64,000 nt of DNA. Source: Iris pallida. Taxonomy: Eukaryota; Streptophyta; Magnoliopsida; Asparagales; Iridaceae. The position numbers and the translations under genes are program-made. The stretch covers positions 6,573,002-6,637,001 of the forward strand of contig JANAVB010044017.1 of assembly GCA_029216955.1 (NCBI GenBank), read 5' to 3'. The notes under the pieces are model-generated. The model saw nothing but the letters and a program-made list of their open reading frames with translations, searched no databases and was not told the DNA's origin. Position 1 is the stretch's first letter, and each line of letters begins with the position of its first letter. Positions 12,733-24,744 of this stretch are shown piece by piece.

Positions 12733-14018
12733 TCACATCTCATCCTCCTCCTTCTCCTCCTCATCATCATCAGTAGTAGTAGTCCTAGCACGACCACCAT
12801 ATCCAGAAGGACCAACTCCAGATGTGCCAGCTCCAGAGGTGTGTGGAGTAGCACCCGAACCACGGTACCAATCATAAGCGTTCCCTGGCTGGAACAAAGA
12901 ATGGAACGCCTCATCCTCAATGCGGTAACCAGATACAACAGGATCTCTAGGAAGAGAACTGGCAGAATGACCCGTTTGAGCAAATCGAAGATCGGCAAAC
13001 GAGTTGGCAATAGCCAGAAACCGAGTCATGTCACGGAACTTATGCTCTATGGAAGTTTCAATAAAGAAAGTCTGCATATCCAAAAGGTGCTGATGGATAC
13101 TCTCAAAAGTCATAGGGTAAGTCTGAGGAGGAACATGGGCAGTAGGAGCAGAAGTAGGAGAAGGAGGTACAGGAGCAGCGGCAGTGCTGCGACAAGAAAG
13201 CTGAAGATACTTGGGCTCAGGGTCCATAGCACAAGTAGATAAATCAATATCAAAATATTGAAAGATTCAAGGGATAAGCATCACATAATAGAGATTGCGG
13301 TCTCTTCCGCGACATCTTTCCATCATCTGGATAATAGTCTTAGGGGCAGAAAAAGGAATTCCCTTAAGAATGTGATAGAGGACAGATAGCTCAAGTGCAG
13401 TGACATCATCTTTCAAAGTAGATTTTGGAAGAATAGTGGAATAGATGATGCGATGTAACTCGTAGTTAAACAGGTTCAAGTTATTGGCCTTAAACTTTCC
13501 AGGACGATCACTTGCTGGCGCATAAAGCTTATTCTTGAAACTAACAAGAGTCGTACCCTCGAGAAATTCGAAGTCGGTGATCTCATTGAGCGGGGCACCT
13601 TCGTTTGGAATACCAAGGATTTCCGCTAGCAACACATCATCGAACTTGATGTCGATCCCGCCAACACAAGTTTTTATGGTAAAAGTGTCTAACACAAAGT
13701 TACAGTAAAATAGTCGAAGGACATTAGTAGCTATAGATAATTATTGGGTAACGAGACGGTGTAACCCTAATGCCTCAAACAAAGGACGATGATCTAGAAA
13801 TACAGACCATTTGATCGGAGCGCCTGTGCATATTGTACGCATGGTAAGTCGGCATACCATAGCAAAGCTTGGTCATGAGTTTTGAAGTAAAACTCATCCG
13901 ACACGCCGTCACCCGATTGGATCAGGGAAAAGAGGGAATCCGTATTTAGATATGAAGATAATGCCTCTTTACTGGCATTAGTCTTCTTCCTCTTGGAAGG
14001 ATTGAATCCCTTAGGCAT
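12733..14018 (-). pseudogene. Extra ORF downstream of copia pol (transposon-associated/'env-like' position), broken in three
   Basis: Three minus-strand pieces lie in order. 14018-13794 starts MPKGFNPSKRKK, a basic N terminus. 13695-13267 contains 'KFKANNLNLFNYELHRI' and 'TALELSVLYHILKG'. 13227-12733 has a proline/alanine-rich linker, a helical part and an acidic tail of Asp and Glu. The middle piece resembles the 'putative plant transposon protein' region found in extra ORFs of plant retroelements; I recall this from family knowledge and did not search it. Sireviruses often carry an 'env-like' gene here, but I see no convincing signal peptide or membrane anchor. An internal TATA box lies upstream at about 14274-14281. 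Function unknown. Confidence 0.6.
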
Positions 14019-14273
14019 TCTTTTCCAAAACTAGATAACCGACAAAATTGAAAGTGGAGGGAAGAATGAGTTATACCTTCTGAAATTCAACTATGTTGTC
14101 GAGGGATAAATTCTTCGTACGAATCCAAAGTTTGGATTGATTTCTCCACGTAGATTGGAAACAACAAAGTAGAAAAGAACTAGGATTTTGGGGGACTTCG
14201 GGCGACTGTTGCTGCTGTTTTGATGAAGTTTGGAAGTGATGAAGAGGAGGGGGCCTCGGGTTCTGACTTAAAA

Positions 14274-14310
14274 GTATATAACACCAACAGAACTTTGGCC
14301 GAATTCGGAC
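14274..14310 (-). promoter_or_regulatory. Candidate internal promoter of the copia extra ORF
   Basis: The minus strand carries TATATAC (plus 14274-14280) about 260 bp upstream of the ATG at 14018. Just upstream of it, plus 14288-14310 reads CAGAACTTTGGC then CGAATTCGGAC. This matches the LTR block at 11723-11745 except at two positions. In the LTR the same block also sits a few bases upstream of the TATA box. Confidence 0.6.
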
Positions 14311-14340
14311 CGAACTCGGGCTAAATTTGCCTAAGGTTCT

Positions 14341-14729
14341 TCTGAGTTTAAAAAGAAAACCTTGTGGGCCACATCCTTTTCATTAACTTATTTCAAATAT
14401 TTAATTCAAAGTTTAATAATTTTAAATTTCAAATAATATAATTAATATTATTTTATATATTAACTTTCGTTACTCAGTGTCTGTTTCAGATTAGCTGTAG
14501 GAGTACTGTCCCAGCTAACGGGAGTTCACCGGGGAACAATTAAGTACCGCTTCGCTTCGACCGTAGTCGTGGTGACAGACAGACTCTTTGTAGGCTTGTC
14601 TCAAAAACAGTTATTGAGTATTGAAAAAATTAATTAATAAAACAAAATTAATTAATTTTATTGACATCTAAAATTCATAATTCTCGACGTAAATAATTGA
14701 AACGATCTTACGCTGGAGGTTTTTGTGAA
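14341..14729. other. Non-coding spacer between copia pol end and extra-ORF promoter
   Basis: AT-rich stretch with a short GC-richer island at about 14480-14600. No ORF or recognised motif. It lies inside the copia element. Confidence 0.4.
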
Positions 14730-15307
14730 AATGTCAGCAATTGATTCTGTGTGTCTATGTATACAAGGTCTATACTTCCATTTTATTAATGATCTCTAAG
14801 AAAATGATGTCGAATCTTGATATGCTTAGTACGAGAATGACATACTGGATTCTTAGTCAAATTAATAGTACTAGTGTTATCACAGAAAATGGGTATGTGT
14901 GTGAAATGTAATCCAAAGTCTTCTAAAGTTTGCTTCATCCATAAAATTTGTACACAACAATGTCCTGCGGCGATATACTCAGCCTCAGTTGTTGATAATA
15001 CAACAGAATTTTGCTTCTTGCTAAACTATGAGACTAGGGCTTTTCCTAGAAAATGACATGTGCCACTGGTACTTTTTCTATCTTCTTTATATCCAGCAAA
15101 ATCAGCATCAGAATAACTGGTTAGGTCAAACGACATGGTTTTAGGATACCATAAGCCGACAGAAGAAGTGCCTCTAAGGTATCGGAAGATACGCTTAACT
15201 GCGCACAGATGTAATTCCTTAGGATTGGCTTGAAAACATGCACACAAGCAAACACTAAACATAATATCAGGTCGACTAGCAGTTAAATACAGTAAGCTAC
15301 CGATCAT
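14730..15307 (-). pseudogene. pol (RH): RNase H domain of the copia element, frameshifted
   Basis: On the minus strand 15307-15026 reads 'MIGSLLYLTASRPDIMF', 'YLRGTSSVGLWY' and 'YSDADFAGYKEDRKSTSG', the conserved end of copia RT and start of RNase H with its catalytic Asp. The frame then shifts, and lower coordinates give 'STTEAEYIAAGQC' and 'CDNTSTINLTKNP', followed by the 'RTKHIKIRHHFLRD' signature ending near 14790. These are standard copia RNase H landmarks. At least one frameshift and stops near 15030 and 15308 interrupt it. Confidence 0.88.
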
Positions 15308-15310
15308 ACC

Positions 15311-16130
15311 TCAATACTTACGTATGTCGACGAGTTTGTCTTGTTCATCAATATTAAGCTTGGTTGAAGTCGCTATTGGAGTGCTAAGTGGTTTGACTGC
15401 TTCCAGGTCGAACTTCTTTAATAAATCTTTTGTGTACTTTGCTTGATTTATGAACGTCTTATTGTTGGTTTGTTTGATTTGCAGTCCGAGAAAGAATTTT
15501 AGCTCTCCCATCATGCTTATCTCAAACTCATTCTGCATACACTTTAAAAATTCTTGACAAAGAGATTCATCAGTGGATCAAAAAATAATATCATCTACAT
15601 AGATTTGAATCAAAAGAATATTGCTATTCAAAGATTTATAAACTGTGTAGTGTCAACCTTTTCCTTTAAAAAACCGTTGTCAAGTAGAAAAGAGCTTAGA
15701 CGATCGTACCAAGCATGAGGGGCTTGTTTCAAACCGTATAAGGCTTCCTTCAACTTGAAAATATAATCCGAATTTTTGAAATCAGTAAAACCTGGCGGTC
15801 GAGCTACATAAACTTTTTCTTTTATAAAACCATTTAAAAATGCGCTTTAACATCCATTTGAAATAATTTGAAATTATGAAAACATGCAAATGCACATAAC
15901 ATACGAATGGATTCTAATCTCGCAACTGGGGCATAAGTCTCATTATAGTCGATATCTTCTTCTTGATTGTATCCTTGAGCTACGAGTCGAGCCTTATTAC
16001 GAGTCACTAAACCATTCTCGTTCAGTTTGTTTCGGAATACCACACGGGTGCCAATGACCGGATGATCAATGGGCTTGGGAACAAGTTTCCAAACTTGATT
16101 CCGTTCAAATTGATTTAATTCCTCTTGCAT
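15311..16130 (-). pseudogene. pol (RT): Reverse transcriptase of the copia element, several breaks
   Basis: 16130-15834 starts with 'QEELNQFERNQVWKLV' and includes 'RNKARLVAQGYNQ' and 'YAPVARLESIRML', the N-terminal part of copia RT. Through the broken middle, about 15620-15570 reads 'IYVDDIIF' with the catalytic YVDD, followed by a stop. 15538-15311 carries 'FEISMMGELKFFLGLQI' and 'YTKDLLKKFDLE'. The catalytic motif is retained, but several stops and shifts make it non-functional as read. Confidence 0.9.
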
Positions 16131-16508
16131 AACATCTAACCAAAAATTATCATTACATGCTTCTTCAATGTTTTTGGGTTCAAGCTGTTAGATAAAAGCA
16201 ACACAGGAAGCTATATCTTTATTAGAGGAACGAGTACTTACACCCTTGGTAATCTCACCAATTACCAAGTCCTTTGGATGATCTGCCAAGAATCTCATCT
16301 CTTTTGGCATATCCTCAGGATTGCTGGTTCAGGCTTCTGGTTCTGTATGTGATTTGCTTGAACTCAGCTGATGTTTGGTGTGAAGGTTATGTATCTTTGT
16401 GTGAAGGTTTTACAGTAGCTGTACTTGGTGTATTTACGTCTTCATTATCGTCATCGACTGAATGTTGATTTAGTTCATCAAACTTGACATTAATTGATTC
16501 TTCGATGA
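16131..16508 (-). pseudogene. Degraded integrase-RT linker of the copia element
   Basis: No long open frame remains between the end of the integrase frame and the start of RT. Fragments rich in Asn, Ser and Glu appear in different minus-strand frames, consistent with the variable linker of copia Pol. It holds no other recognised feature. Confidence 0.5.
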
Positions 16509-17400
16509 TTATGGTTTTTTATTGAAGACTCTGTACCCTTTGCTCTTTGCTGCATAACCTAAAAAGATACCTTTATCGGCCTTTTCATCAAATTTATTCA
16601 GGTTTTCTTTAGTATTAAGAATAAAGCATTTACAACCAAATATCTTAAAATATGAAATAGTGGGTGTTCTATCAAACCATAACTCATAGGGAGTCTTCTT
16701 CGATATAGGTCGAATCAGAACCCTATTGAGAATATAGCATGCTGTATTGACAGCTTTAGTCCAAAAGTATCTAGGTAGACTAAACTGGTTTAACTTTACT
16801 CTAGCCATTTCAGATAGAGTCTTGTTCTTATGTTCCACAACTCCGTTTTATTGTGGAGTCCTAGGGCAGAAAAACTCATGCAGATAACCGTATGTGTCAC
16901 GAAATTACTTGAACTCTGCATTCTCAAATTTGTCGCCATGATCACTACGAATGCGAGTAATCATGAAACCTTTTTCATTCTGTACTTTCTTACAAAAGGT
17001 GATGAATTCTGACAAAGCATCGTTCTTGCGTGCAAGAAAATATACCCACGTGTATCTAGAAAAATCATTTACAATAACAAATACATATAACTTACCACCT
17101 AGACTAGCAATTCTACTAGGTCCAAATAAATCCATATGCAATAATTGTAGAGGTCTAGTGGTACTTACAACGTTCTTGGACTTAAAGATAGATCGAGTGG
17201 CTTTGTTCTTTTCACATTCGCTACATACCGTATCCTTCTTGAAAGATATGTCTGGTAAGCCGCGTACCAACTTCTTTATGGATAGTTTTGAAATTGTATT
17301 CATGTTTGCATGACCGAGTCTCATATGCCATAGTTGACTCTCAATGCTCTTGGCCATCAAGCATTTACCTGTTTTGTTAGCATCTTCTAACAGATAGAAA
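16509..17400 (-). pseudogene. pol (IN): Integrase (with GAG-pre-integrase zinc region) of the copia element
   Basis: 17360-16905 on the minus strand has 'LWHMRLGHAN' and 'CSECEKNKA', giving the HHCC zinc site, then 'LLHMDLFGP' with the first Asp and 'IRSDHGDKFEN' with the second. A break follows. 16838-16509 carries 'EHKNKTLSEMARVKL' with the catalytic Glu and 'ILNRVLIRP', 'KTPYELWFDRTP'. The order and spacing are those of copia integrase. The break at about 16840-16905 separates the Asp and Glu residues. Confidence 0.9.
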
Positions 17401-17740
17401 ACATATATGTTGTCTTCCCTGATACCTTCAAAGATAATACTGCCAGTTGAGCTATCAACTATAGTACATTTTTCTTTAACGAAGTTAATTCCATAACCGT
17501 GATCAGCTAAATGGCTTATGTTGAGCAGATTATGTTTTTACTCGGTAACTAGACAAATATCTTTAATCATAGGGTAGGGAGCCTTACCAATGTCATCGAT
17601 ACCGATTATGTACCCTCTCAAATTATTACCGAAGGAGACGTATCATTCTTTATTCTTCTTCGACAGTATTGCGAATAATGATGCATCACCGGTCATGTGC
17701 CGTGAGTAACCGCTATCGAGGATCTATTTGCTTCTAGCAT
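17401..17740 (-). pseudogene. pol (PR): Protease region of the copia element, degraded
   Basis: Between the gag C terminus and integrase the minus strand reads 'DSGYSRHMTGD' (about 17725-17690), a close variant of the DSGCSRHMTG signature of copia proteases. It then runs towards 'LLNISHLADHGY' (about 17530), with intervening stops. It would process the polyprotein. Confidence 0.75.
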
Positions 17741-19591
17741 GTGAAGGGCATCCCACTTATAAAACAGTTTGCAGATAAAACTCTTGGTACCCATTTCTTG
17801 TAGGGTCCTGACATGTTAGTCTTTGGTATCCATGCATAAACATTTAAATCTACTAACTTTCTGATTCTACATGCAGAGGATATATGACCAATGAGGCCAC
17901 AAGAATGACATTTTGCATGTTGAGTGTCGAAAGTTATGTGAGGTGCATGATTAGTAGGTTTTGGTTTTCTAGTATAGAAAAATGTATGCCTATTAGTCCT
18001 CTTGGACAGTGGTTTGGTATGGTTTGGTCTGACAGTGTTTGGTTTGGGTGTGTTCCGCTGATTCTGTAATTGACACGTGTTAGAATAGGAAGAAGCAACT
18101 TCAGGCCATTTTTCGAAACTAATTTTCAACTTTTTGGAGGTGTCATATAATCTAGTATAGTCAGATGTAAGTGTTTCTATTCTGATTTGTGCACACTGGA
18201 GACTCTTTCTCTCCTTAGATAGGTCTTCTTTTAGCTGGATGATAGTTTGGTCTTTTTCTTCGGATAACTTGGTAGTCTCGTGTAACAACAGCTTAATAGA
18301 AAAAATCTCACCACTCAATAGAAGAAACATTATTTCTAACATCAGCTAGTTGGTCGGTAAGTCTTCATATCTTACCTTTTTACTCTTTAAGTACCTTCTT
18401 AGAGGTTTCATATTTACTACACAGTTTCCTTTAGTCATTTAACATGTCACTGAAAGCCTCTCCTAGTTGCTCAAAGGTGAAATTATCATAAGGATCAAGA
18501 AGAGGATTATTGGTTACCTGATCGCAAGCCATTAAGCATACATTTGTAGCATCATCCGATTGTTCATCTTCTGAGTCGTTGACTTTGCTCTCATGCCATA
18601 TGCTTGTATTGGCATACTTCCTTGATGTAGATGTCTTCAGGTAGCCTTTGTCATATTTGCTGCTTTTTCTTGTTGATGGTTATGCTGTTGGACAATCTTT
18701 CTTTATAAGTCATTTTTTCTTACATCCATAGCAAATAGGATCTTCCTCGTTGTTGTTGCTGTTGCTGTCTTTTGTTCTTCTATTGAATCTCATAAACTTA
18801 TTGAATTTTCTTACTAGAAGAGCTTGATCTTCAGAGTCAAAGTCGCTATCGTCAGAATCATCTTCGATAGTTCTTCTATGTTGAGCCTTGAAAGCGATCG
18901 ACTTCTCTGACTTCTCCTTTGGCATAGCATCTTCAAAGTCTTGAAGTTCCAACTCGTGAGTGAGTAGCTTACCCATGAGTGTTTCCAGAGATATTATTGA
19001 GAGGTCGTTTCCTTCACTGATTGCTGTAGCCTTTGGAATCTAGTTTTTCGTGAGAGCTCGTAGAAGTTTACGAATCTTCTCATGGTTACTGTATTCCTTG
19101 CCTAATGAAGACAAAGGATTTATAATATCCAGGAATCTCGTAAACATCTGAGTGACGAATTCATTTGGCTTCATCTTGAACGCCTCGTACTCTTGAGTAA
19201 GTCTGCTGATCTTTGACTCGTTGACTTGCATTGTTCCTTCATGGGTTACTTCGAGAAGCTTCCACACTTTATTCGATGTTGTACAAGTCGACACCCTGTT
19301 AAACTCTGTTCTGTGTAAAGCACAAAATAAAGCGTTAATAGCACGTGCGTCAAGACTGGCCTGTTTCTTATCATCCTCAGTATATTTATCATGGGGTTTA
19401 TCAACTAAAACTCTCTCAACAGTAATACGAGGAGGCTTTTTGTAGCCATCAATAACTATAGACCATAAGTCAAAATCAAGAGATTTTATGAAGAAACTCA
19501 TCCGTGTTTTCCAATAAGTGTAGTTTGTGCCGTCAAACTGTGGAGGTCTGTTTGTGGCTTGGCCTTCACTTGTGAATTTCACAGTTGCCAT
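17741..19591 (-). pseudogene. gag: gag of the copia element (UBN2-type capsid, zinc knuckles), broken
   Basis: The ATG at 19591 lies about 90 bases inside the 5' LTR and starts MATVKFTSEGQATNRPP. It continues with 'FDGTNYTYWKTRM' and 'HEGTMQVNESKISRLTQEYE', the UBN2/gag-polypeptide signature of copia elements. A stop at about 19040 is followed by an acidic segment (18976-18710) ending in 'CYGCKKK', a knuckle cut by a stop. 18342-17734 then has a coiled-coil-like charged stretch and a second CCHC (CHSCGLIGHISSAC). The two-knuckle arrangement fits Sirevirus gag. Confidence 0.88.
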
Positions 19592-19667
19592 GTGTTACAC
19601 TATGATTTATATAGCAATTAAAAATAATTGAATATAACTACAATTTTACCTTACTTTACCTGTATAA

Positions 19668-19684
19668 TCCGCTTTGATACCAAT
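19668..19684 (-). other. Primer binding site of the copia element
   Basis: On the minus strand the 5' LTR end is followed by ATTGGTATCAAAGC, an iMet-type primer site with one mismatch to TGGTATCAGAGC. Confidence 0.85.
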
Positions 19685-20751
19685 TATAGGAACGAAGTCG
19701 TAAAGCAGAATATTCTAGAGGGAAGGGATGAATAGAGTAGGCAGTAGAATATTGCTAATTAAAAACTTGTTAGCAGCAAGATCACATAATTAAATCAATA
19801 ATTACAAAATAATAACTGTAAAAGAAATGAGATCAGAAGGCAAACGCAAACACAATGATGTATACTGGTTTCCTTCTTGTGAGGAGTAGTCCAATCGGAA
19901 GAACTCTAGCTTCCAGTTAAATCCACTATTGAAAAATTCTGCAAGTTTTCATACGAAGTCCTTGCAACTTCTACAGACGTGAGCTTTGATACGAAGAACT
20001 CGACCAACTTCAAATTTGAAGAGTCTTTCTTCAATCAAGCCTCTGATTACAATTTCTCTGAAATCTTCTAGACCGTACCGTACCGGCAAATTGACTAGAG
20101 AATTGTAACTGGCTTGGGATTTGAACATGAAAGCTTTTTAAAACTCTTTGGAAAGAAATGTAAGCTTAGAAGAGAAGAGATAAAAGTGAATGAGTGATTT
20201 GAAATGATCAGAATTCTTCTCTATTTATAGTTTTTCCAAAGGCAGAACTCTGGCAGAATTCGGACAAAATTCAGACAGAACTCTATGTAAAAATCTGCAA
20301 CTGAAGGGAGACCAAGTTTTTCAAACGTTCAAAAAACAAACGGTCACCAACCGAACTCTGACCGAACTCGGGCCGAGTTTTGTCAAGGTTGGTCAGGATT
20401 TTTCAAAAGTAATTTTTGGGCTTTTTAAAATCCTTCAGAAGCTTTTGTAAATAAGGGATATTTTTCAAAAACATAGGTTATTTTTAAAAACAATTTTGGA
20501 TAGCCTATTTGCCAGTATGACTCGGTGTACAATGTATTCCTAGACTCAATAAAAGTAAAAATTATATTGCTTAAAGAAATACAGACTCGAGTAGAAAACA
20601 TAGCTTCGATCTTGAACTGAGTAGATATCTGATCTTGATCAGTGTCCAAGTGTCCAAAACATCTTGAGTAAACATCTGAGTAGCTCCGTATATCGAGACA
20701 GAGTTTGAACAATTATTAAAATCAGGTTTGACCATGACCAATGGGCCAACA
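19685..20751 (-). repeat. 5' LTR of the copia element (right copy)
   Basis: Near-copy of 11171-12218; on the minus strand starts TGTTGGCCC at 20751. It has a short internal insertion near 20661 relative to the other copy and a TATA box at 20221-20230. Confidence 0.92.
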
Positions 20752-21866
20752 GAATCTACCAGTTAGTTTTCTCAAATGTCTCGTCATATATTTTTATTCA
20801 AATATTGAATCTACATAAAATAGTAATAGTAAACTTTAACCATTCTAATCCTCGAAAATTTAATTTCATCGGTATTCCTTAAAATTCTTAAAAAAATTTA
20901 AATACAAGTCCACTCTTACCTTAGTCTCCTCAAAATTTTAGTACTCAGCAATTATTCAATAGATCATCTTCCAAATTTTGAATTTTAAAATTTTATAGCC
21001 TTAAAATTTTAAATTAAATTTGTTTTTCCTTAAAATTTTAAAAATTTGCAAGACACTTTTCTCCTTAAGTTAAATCCCTATCATCAAATTTTATTTTATC
21101 ATTAACATTAACTTACGTACCACAAATATTCTTCTAAAGTTTATGAAGTCAAATGCACTAAAATATCTCAATTCTATTTTACTTGATTGTCTTTCTCAAC
21201 TACTATCCAAGTGTTATACCTTTAAAATATAAAATTCTCTTTCTAATTTGACTTTCAACACAACTTTTGTCTACCTTAATTTTTTTATAAATACAAGATT
21301 ATATCTTATATGAACATCCTTAAAGTTGAAATTAAATCCAATCTCCTCTACTTCGAGTTTGTAAATTTATAAATACTTCTTTAATCATTTCAATCATTAA
21401 TTTACCACCAATAAATCATATTGTGCATTGAGGACGTCTACCCACCTTTGATCACACTATTCCATCAAACACATGATGCCATAGAATTTTATAACCCTTG
21501 TCACTAATTGCAAAAATCAATATCACAATATACCTATGGCATCCCAATCCCCTCATATTTGTCAAGCAACCAAAATTTAACAAACAAACTAATTTACACA
21601 ACTATCTAGAGAATACTGATAAATTCTATAAAGCATGATCATTCGTCACTCCTAAATAGGAAGGGACGAGAAGTAATGGCATGAAAAAGCAAAGTCGAAT
21701 AGTTGAGTGAAAATTTGACGTTCATAAATGGTAGAGAAATTCCAAGAGAATTGTCAAGACAAATATGGACTGAGAATCGTAAGAGTTTAATCCTATTCAC
21801 AGAACCGCTCGGTCAGTAATGTAACAAAAACGGCTGACTCCACCTGTATGGGCCACCACAAAAATA
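20752..21866. other. Unassigned AT-rich sequence between copia element and R copy 2
   Basis: No ORF beyond chance length, no terminal repeats and no motif I recognise. Composition resembles non-coding parts of old LTR elements. The copia element split this from 8613-11170, with which it was once contiguous. Confidence 0.4.
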
Positions 21867-24716
21867 TGTAACGCCCAAGTTCCAAATTATATAAACCCAG
21901 GAGTATGTATACATGTCAGCTACATACCGAGTAGACTCCAGTCCGTCTCGTAAATGTACAAGCTGTCTTGGTGTACTAATTATATCTACCAATGAACTAA
22001 AAATATATCTATTTCAATCTATAGGATACATAACATCAAAAATGAATAGTATATGCCATGGTCTGCAGCCTAATAACATATATGTTCGATTAAACTCGAA
22101 GAACGATATGGGTCTACAAAATAAGACTAAACAGCAGAATCGAATAATGAATAAATATAAAAGCACGATCAAATACTTGAGTCAGATACAAAATACCTCT
22201 ATGATCAGCGAACTATCTCTGTAAGGCCAACTACCTGGAGAGATCACCAGGTTCTCAGGGGACATAGCAAGATACAAAAAATAGCCACTCTAACAATAAA
22301 AAAAAGTGAACTAAAGGCATCGTATCATGGAACCAAGGGCATACAAGTAGATAACCACCCAAGCTCTGCTATAGAAACGAAGGTATACTAGAAGAATATC
22401 ATCCAAGTCCCTATATGAAAATGAGTCTAAACTAGTAGAATAACAGCCAAGTCCCATATATGAAAATGAGGATACACGAGTATAACAAGTCAAGTCCAGT
22501 ATAACAAGTCAAGTTCAGTCCATGTCTAGAACTAGCAAGTCAACTCCAGTATAACAAGTCACAAGTGCAAGTATCAATCTAGTATCCTATCACAAAGTCC
22601 ATAACCTAGAGTACTCATGTAAACTACGTATCATGATTCATGTCGATTTCCTGTGGTCTATCTTGTCAATAAAATATGAATAAAGTACACGTAATACCTA
22701 GTGTCGGTACTCAATGACTACAAGATATCATCGGCACACGAATATAATACGGACGCAAAGTATCGAATATTTCTACATCCTAAATGATAATAAACAAGAA
22801 ATAAAACAAGAAAGGAAAGAAACATGAACTGTAACATTGTAAGGTACACTTGCCTACAACTTCCAACTGTCAGTACGACCGTCCAACTCCAAGGTCCTCA
22901 CTACCTCCATCACGTACGCCTATAATAAATATTTTACTACTAATAATACACTAATAACTTACTATATGTTGACTTGCCATATATTAACCTTAATAATATA
23001 TTTATATCAAAACTAGTCATATTGACTACTCTACTTAATATAACATCATATGTAGTATTAAATCTACCTATAAAAGTAATATATTATTAACATGAAAGTA
23101 TCACTTTTAATTTTGGAAAAAAAATTAAAAATTTTTTACAATAATAATTAATATATTTTACTTATAAAAAAAATATGTACACAAGTCGTATATTGATTGT
23201 ACATCAATATGCATAGACTTGTTTCGTGGTTTGGCTCCTGAAATAAAATTCTTAATAAATATTAATTCTAAAAAAAATACTATTAGTTATGTAAAAATAG
23301 ATTTTTCTTATCAAAACATGCACACGATTACTTTGTAGATGTCACATGAAATTTCAAAGCATATGGACACATAACTCATGAAGTTTGGTGTTTCGATATT
23401 ATGACAAAATGTCCAAATTTTTAATAAATATGAAACGAAACCAAAATGCTACAAAAGTATATGCGTTGGAAAGCTTAAAAAATCTAGTTTCTTACCAAAA
23501 ATATATGGAAGGTCAAAGTGGCCCAAAAGTGGAAAAAAATTGGCTCACAATAGAACTAGTCTGTTCTTGATGCATTTTTTGTAGAACGGAAGCTTCGGAC
23601 AAACCGTTTGGAACTATGAGGGTGACCAATTGGACATAACAATTGACACAGAGATCTTTCTATTAGTTTTGGTACAAAAAGATGAGGTCAGTAAGTACAC
23701 GAAAGTCTAGATGCAAAACAACATACCTGCTGGAATAAATGCAGACTTGGATTCCAAACTTCAATTAACTTGTAGGGCTATTTTAGTAAGGGATTATGAA
23801 CGTATGAAGGGTAGATACGATTATAGAGGGTAGCGTTAGCTTCACAACTAATATTCGTGGAGCGTCATGGGAGGTCAGAAAGGGGTCGAAACTGCCATTA
23901 TATACCACAAGGTGCTGTAGGCTAAATAGGCTGGGAGGAAATTTTGGGATTGTTGTTGTATGCTCACGATTTTGGGGGTTTGGGTGTTTGGGAAGTAGGT
24001 GGTGACAAAAAATAGGGAAGAATATGTAAGTGATTGAGGGTTTCTATGTTATGATTTGTATGGCTCTTATTTCATATTTGGATGGGTTGATTGGTTGAGT
24101 CAATGATGCAAGGGTTTGTTGCATGTAGCTGCTATTAAATGCCCAAAAATTAATTAAACATATCTCTACTTGATTTTGCCAACCCTAGGTAGGCTCCACT
24201 AAGTTGGGTTGACTTGGTTATGGTCCAAACAATTGTTCAAATTGATTTGAACACTAAAAAGGCTATAAATGAGTCTCATGTGCCATTTGAAAATAAGTAG
24301 GACATAAAAACTCAATTGTGTGGCACACCATTAGCATGTGTGCAGGCTCAAAATAAGTCAAAATCATATATTGGGTCGATTAGGTCGAATCGAAGTCGAG
24401 TCCCAAAACAAAATTGGAAGTTTGGTCAAGAATTATGGTAGGTGTAAAATTGGTCTAAGTTGACCCAGAAGTTGTGCGATGTCAAGAGAATGTAAGGAAA
24501 TAAGTTTGAGTGGGACATAATATATCAAAATTAAGGTAAACTTATTTATGTCAAAATTCATGAAGGACATTTCAAAAGATTGCATTTCTTGTGCTCCAAA
24601 AATTAAAGCTACGAGAAAGTACTTCTATAGTCATAATTAAAAATAAAATATAATTTAATAAATAAAAATTATATAAAAATAAATGAATTTTCCTCCCAAA
24701 AATTAGGGTGCTTATA
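21867..24716 (-). repeat. Probable full-length old gypsy LTR, minus strand (R family, copy 2)
   Basis: The left edge reads TGTAACGCCCAAG, the complement of a typical gypsy LTR end (...GGGCGTTACA). The right edge on the minus strand reads TATAAGCACCC followed by TAATTTTTGGGAGG, which looks like a Tekay/Del LTR start with the initial TG mutated. It shares 'ggacatagcaagatac'-type words and the 'gta(c/t)acttgc' block with R copies 1 and 3. I see no primer site at 21866 and no matching target duplication, so solo LTR versus truncated element is open. Confidence 0.55.
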
Positions 24717-24744
24717 CTATTTAATGAAGAATGGTTGTTTAATA

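Larger units (their letters stand above)
11171..20751 (-). mobile_element. Ty1/copia element, Sirevirus-like, minus strand, with an extra ORF
   Basis: Two ~1.05-kb LTRs (11171-12218 and 19685-20751) flank an interior that on the minus strand encodes a UBN2-type gag, zinc knuckles, protease, integrase, RT and RNase H. Integrase before RT is diagnostic for copia. A primer site lies just inside the right LTR and a purine tract just inside the left LTR. The flanks read GAATA (11166-11170) and GAATC (20752-20756), a likely 5-bp target duplication with one change. The extra ORF after pol and the gag type fit the Sirevirus (SIRE/Maximus) group. All coding parts are broken. Confidence 0.9.

Noticed and set aside
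12724..13242. 172-codon plus-strand ORF opposite the copia extra ORF
   Set aside because: Mirror of the minus-strand coding pieces; low-complexity Ser/Arg composition arises from the complementary codons, and it has no motif.
21840..21866. Primer binding site next to R copy 2
   Set aside because: The minus strand after the LTR-like end does not contain an iMet or other obvious TGG-starting tRNA match, so an attached internal region is not supported.
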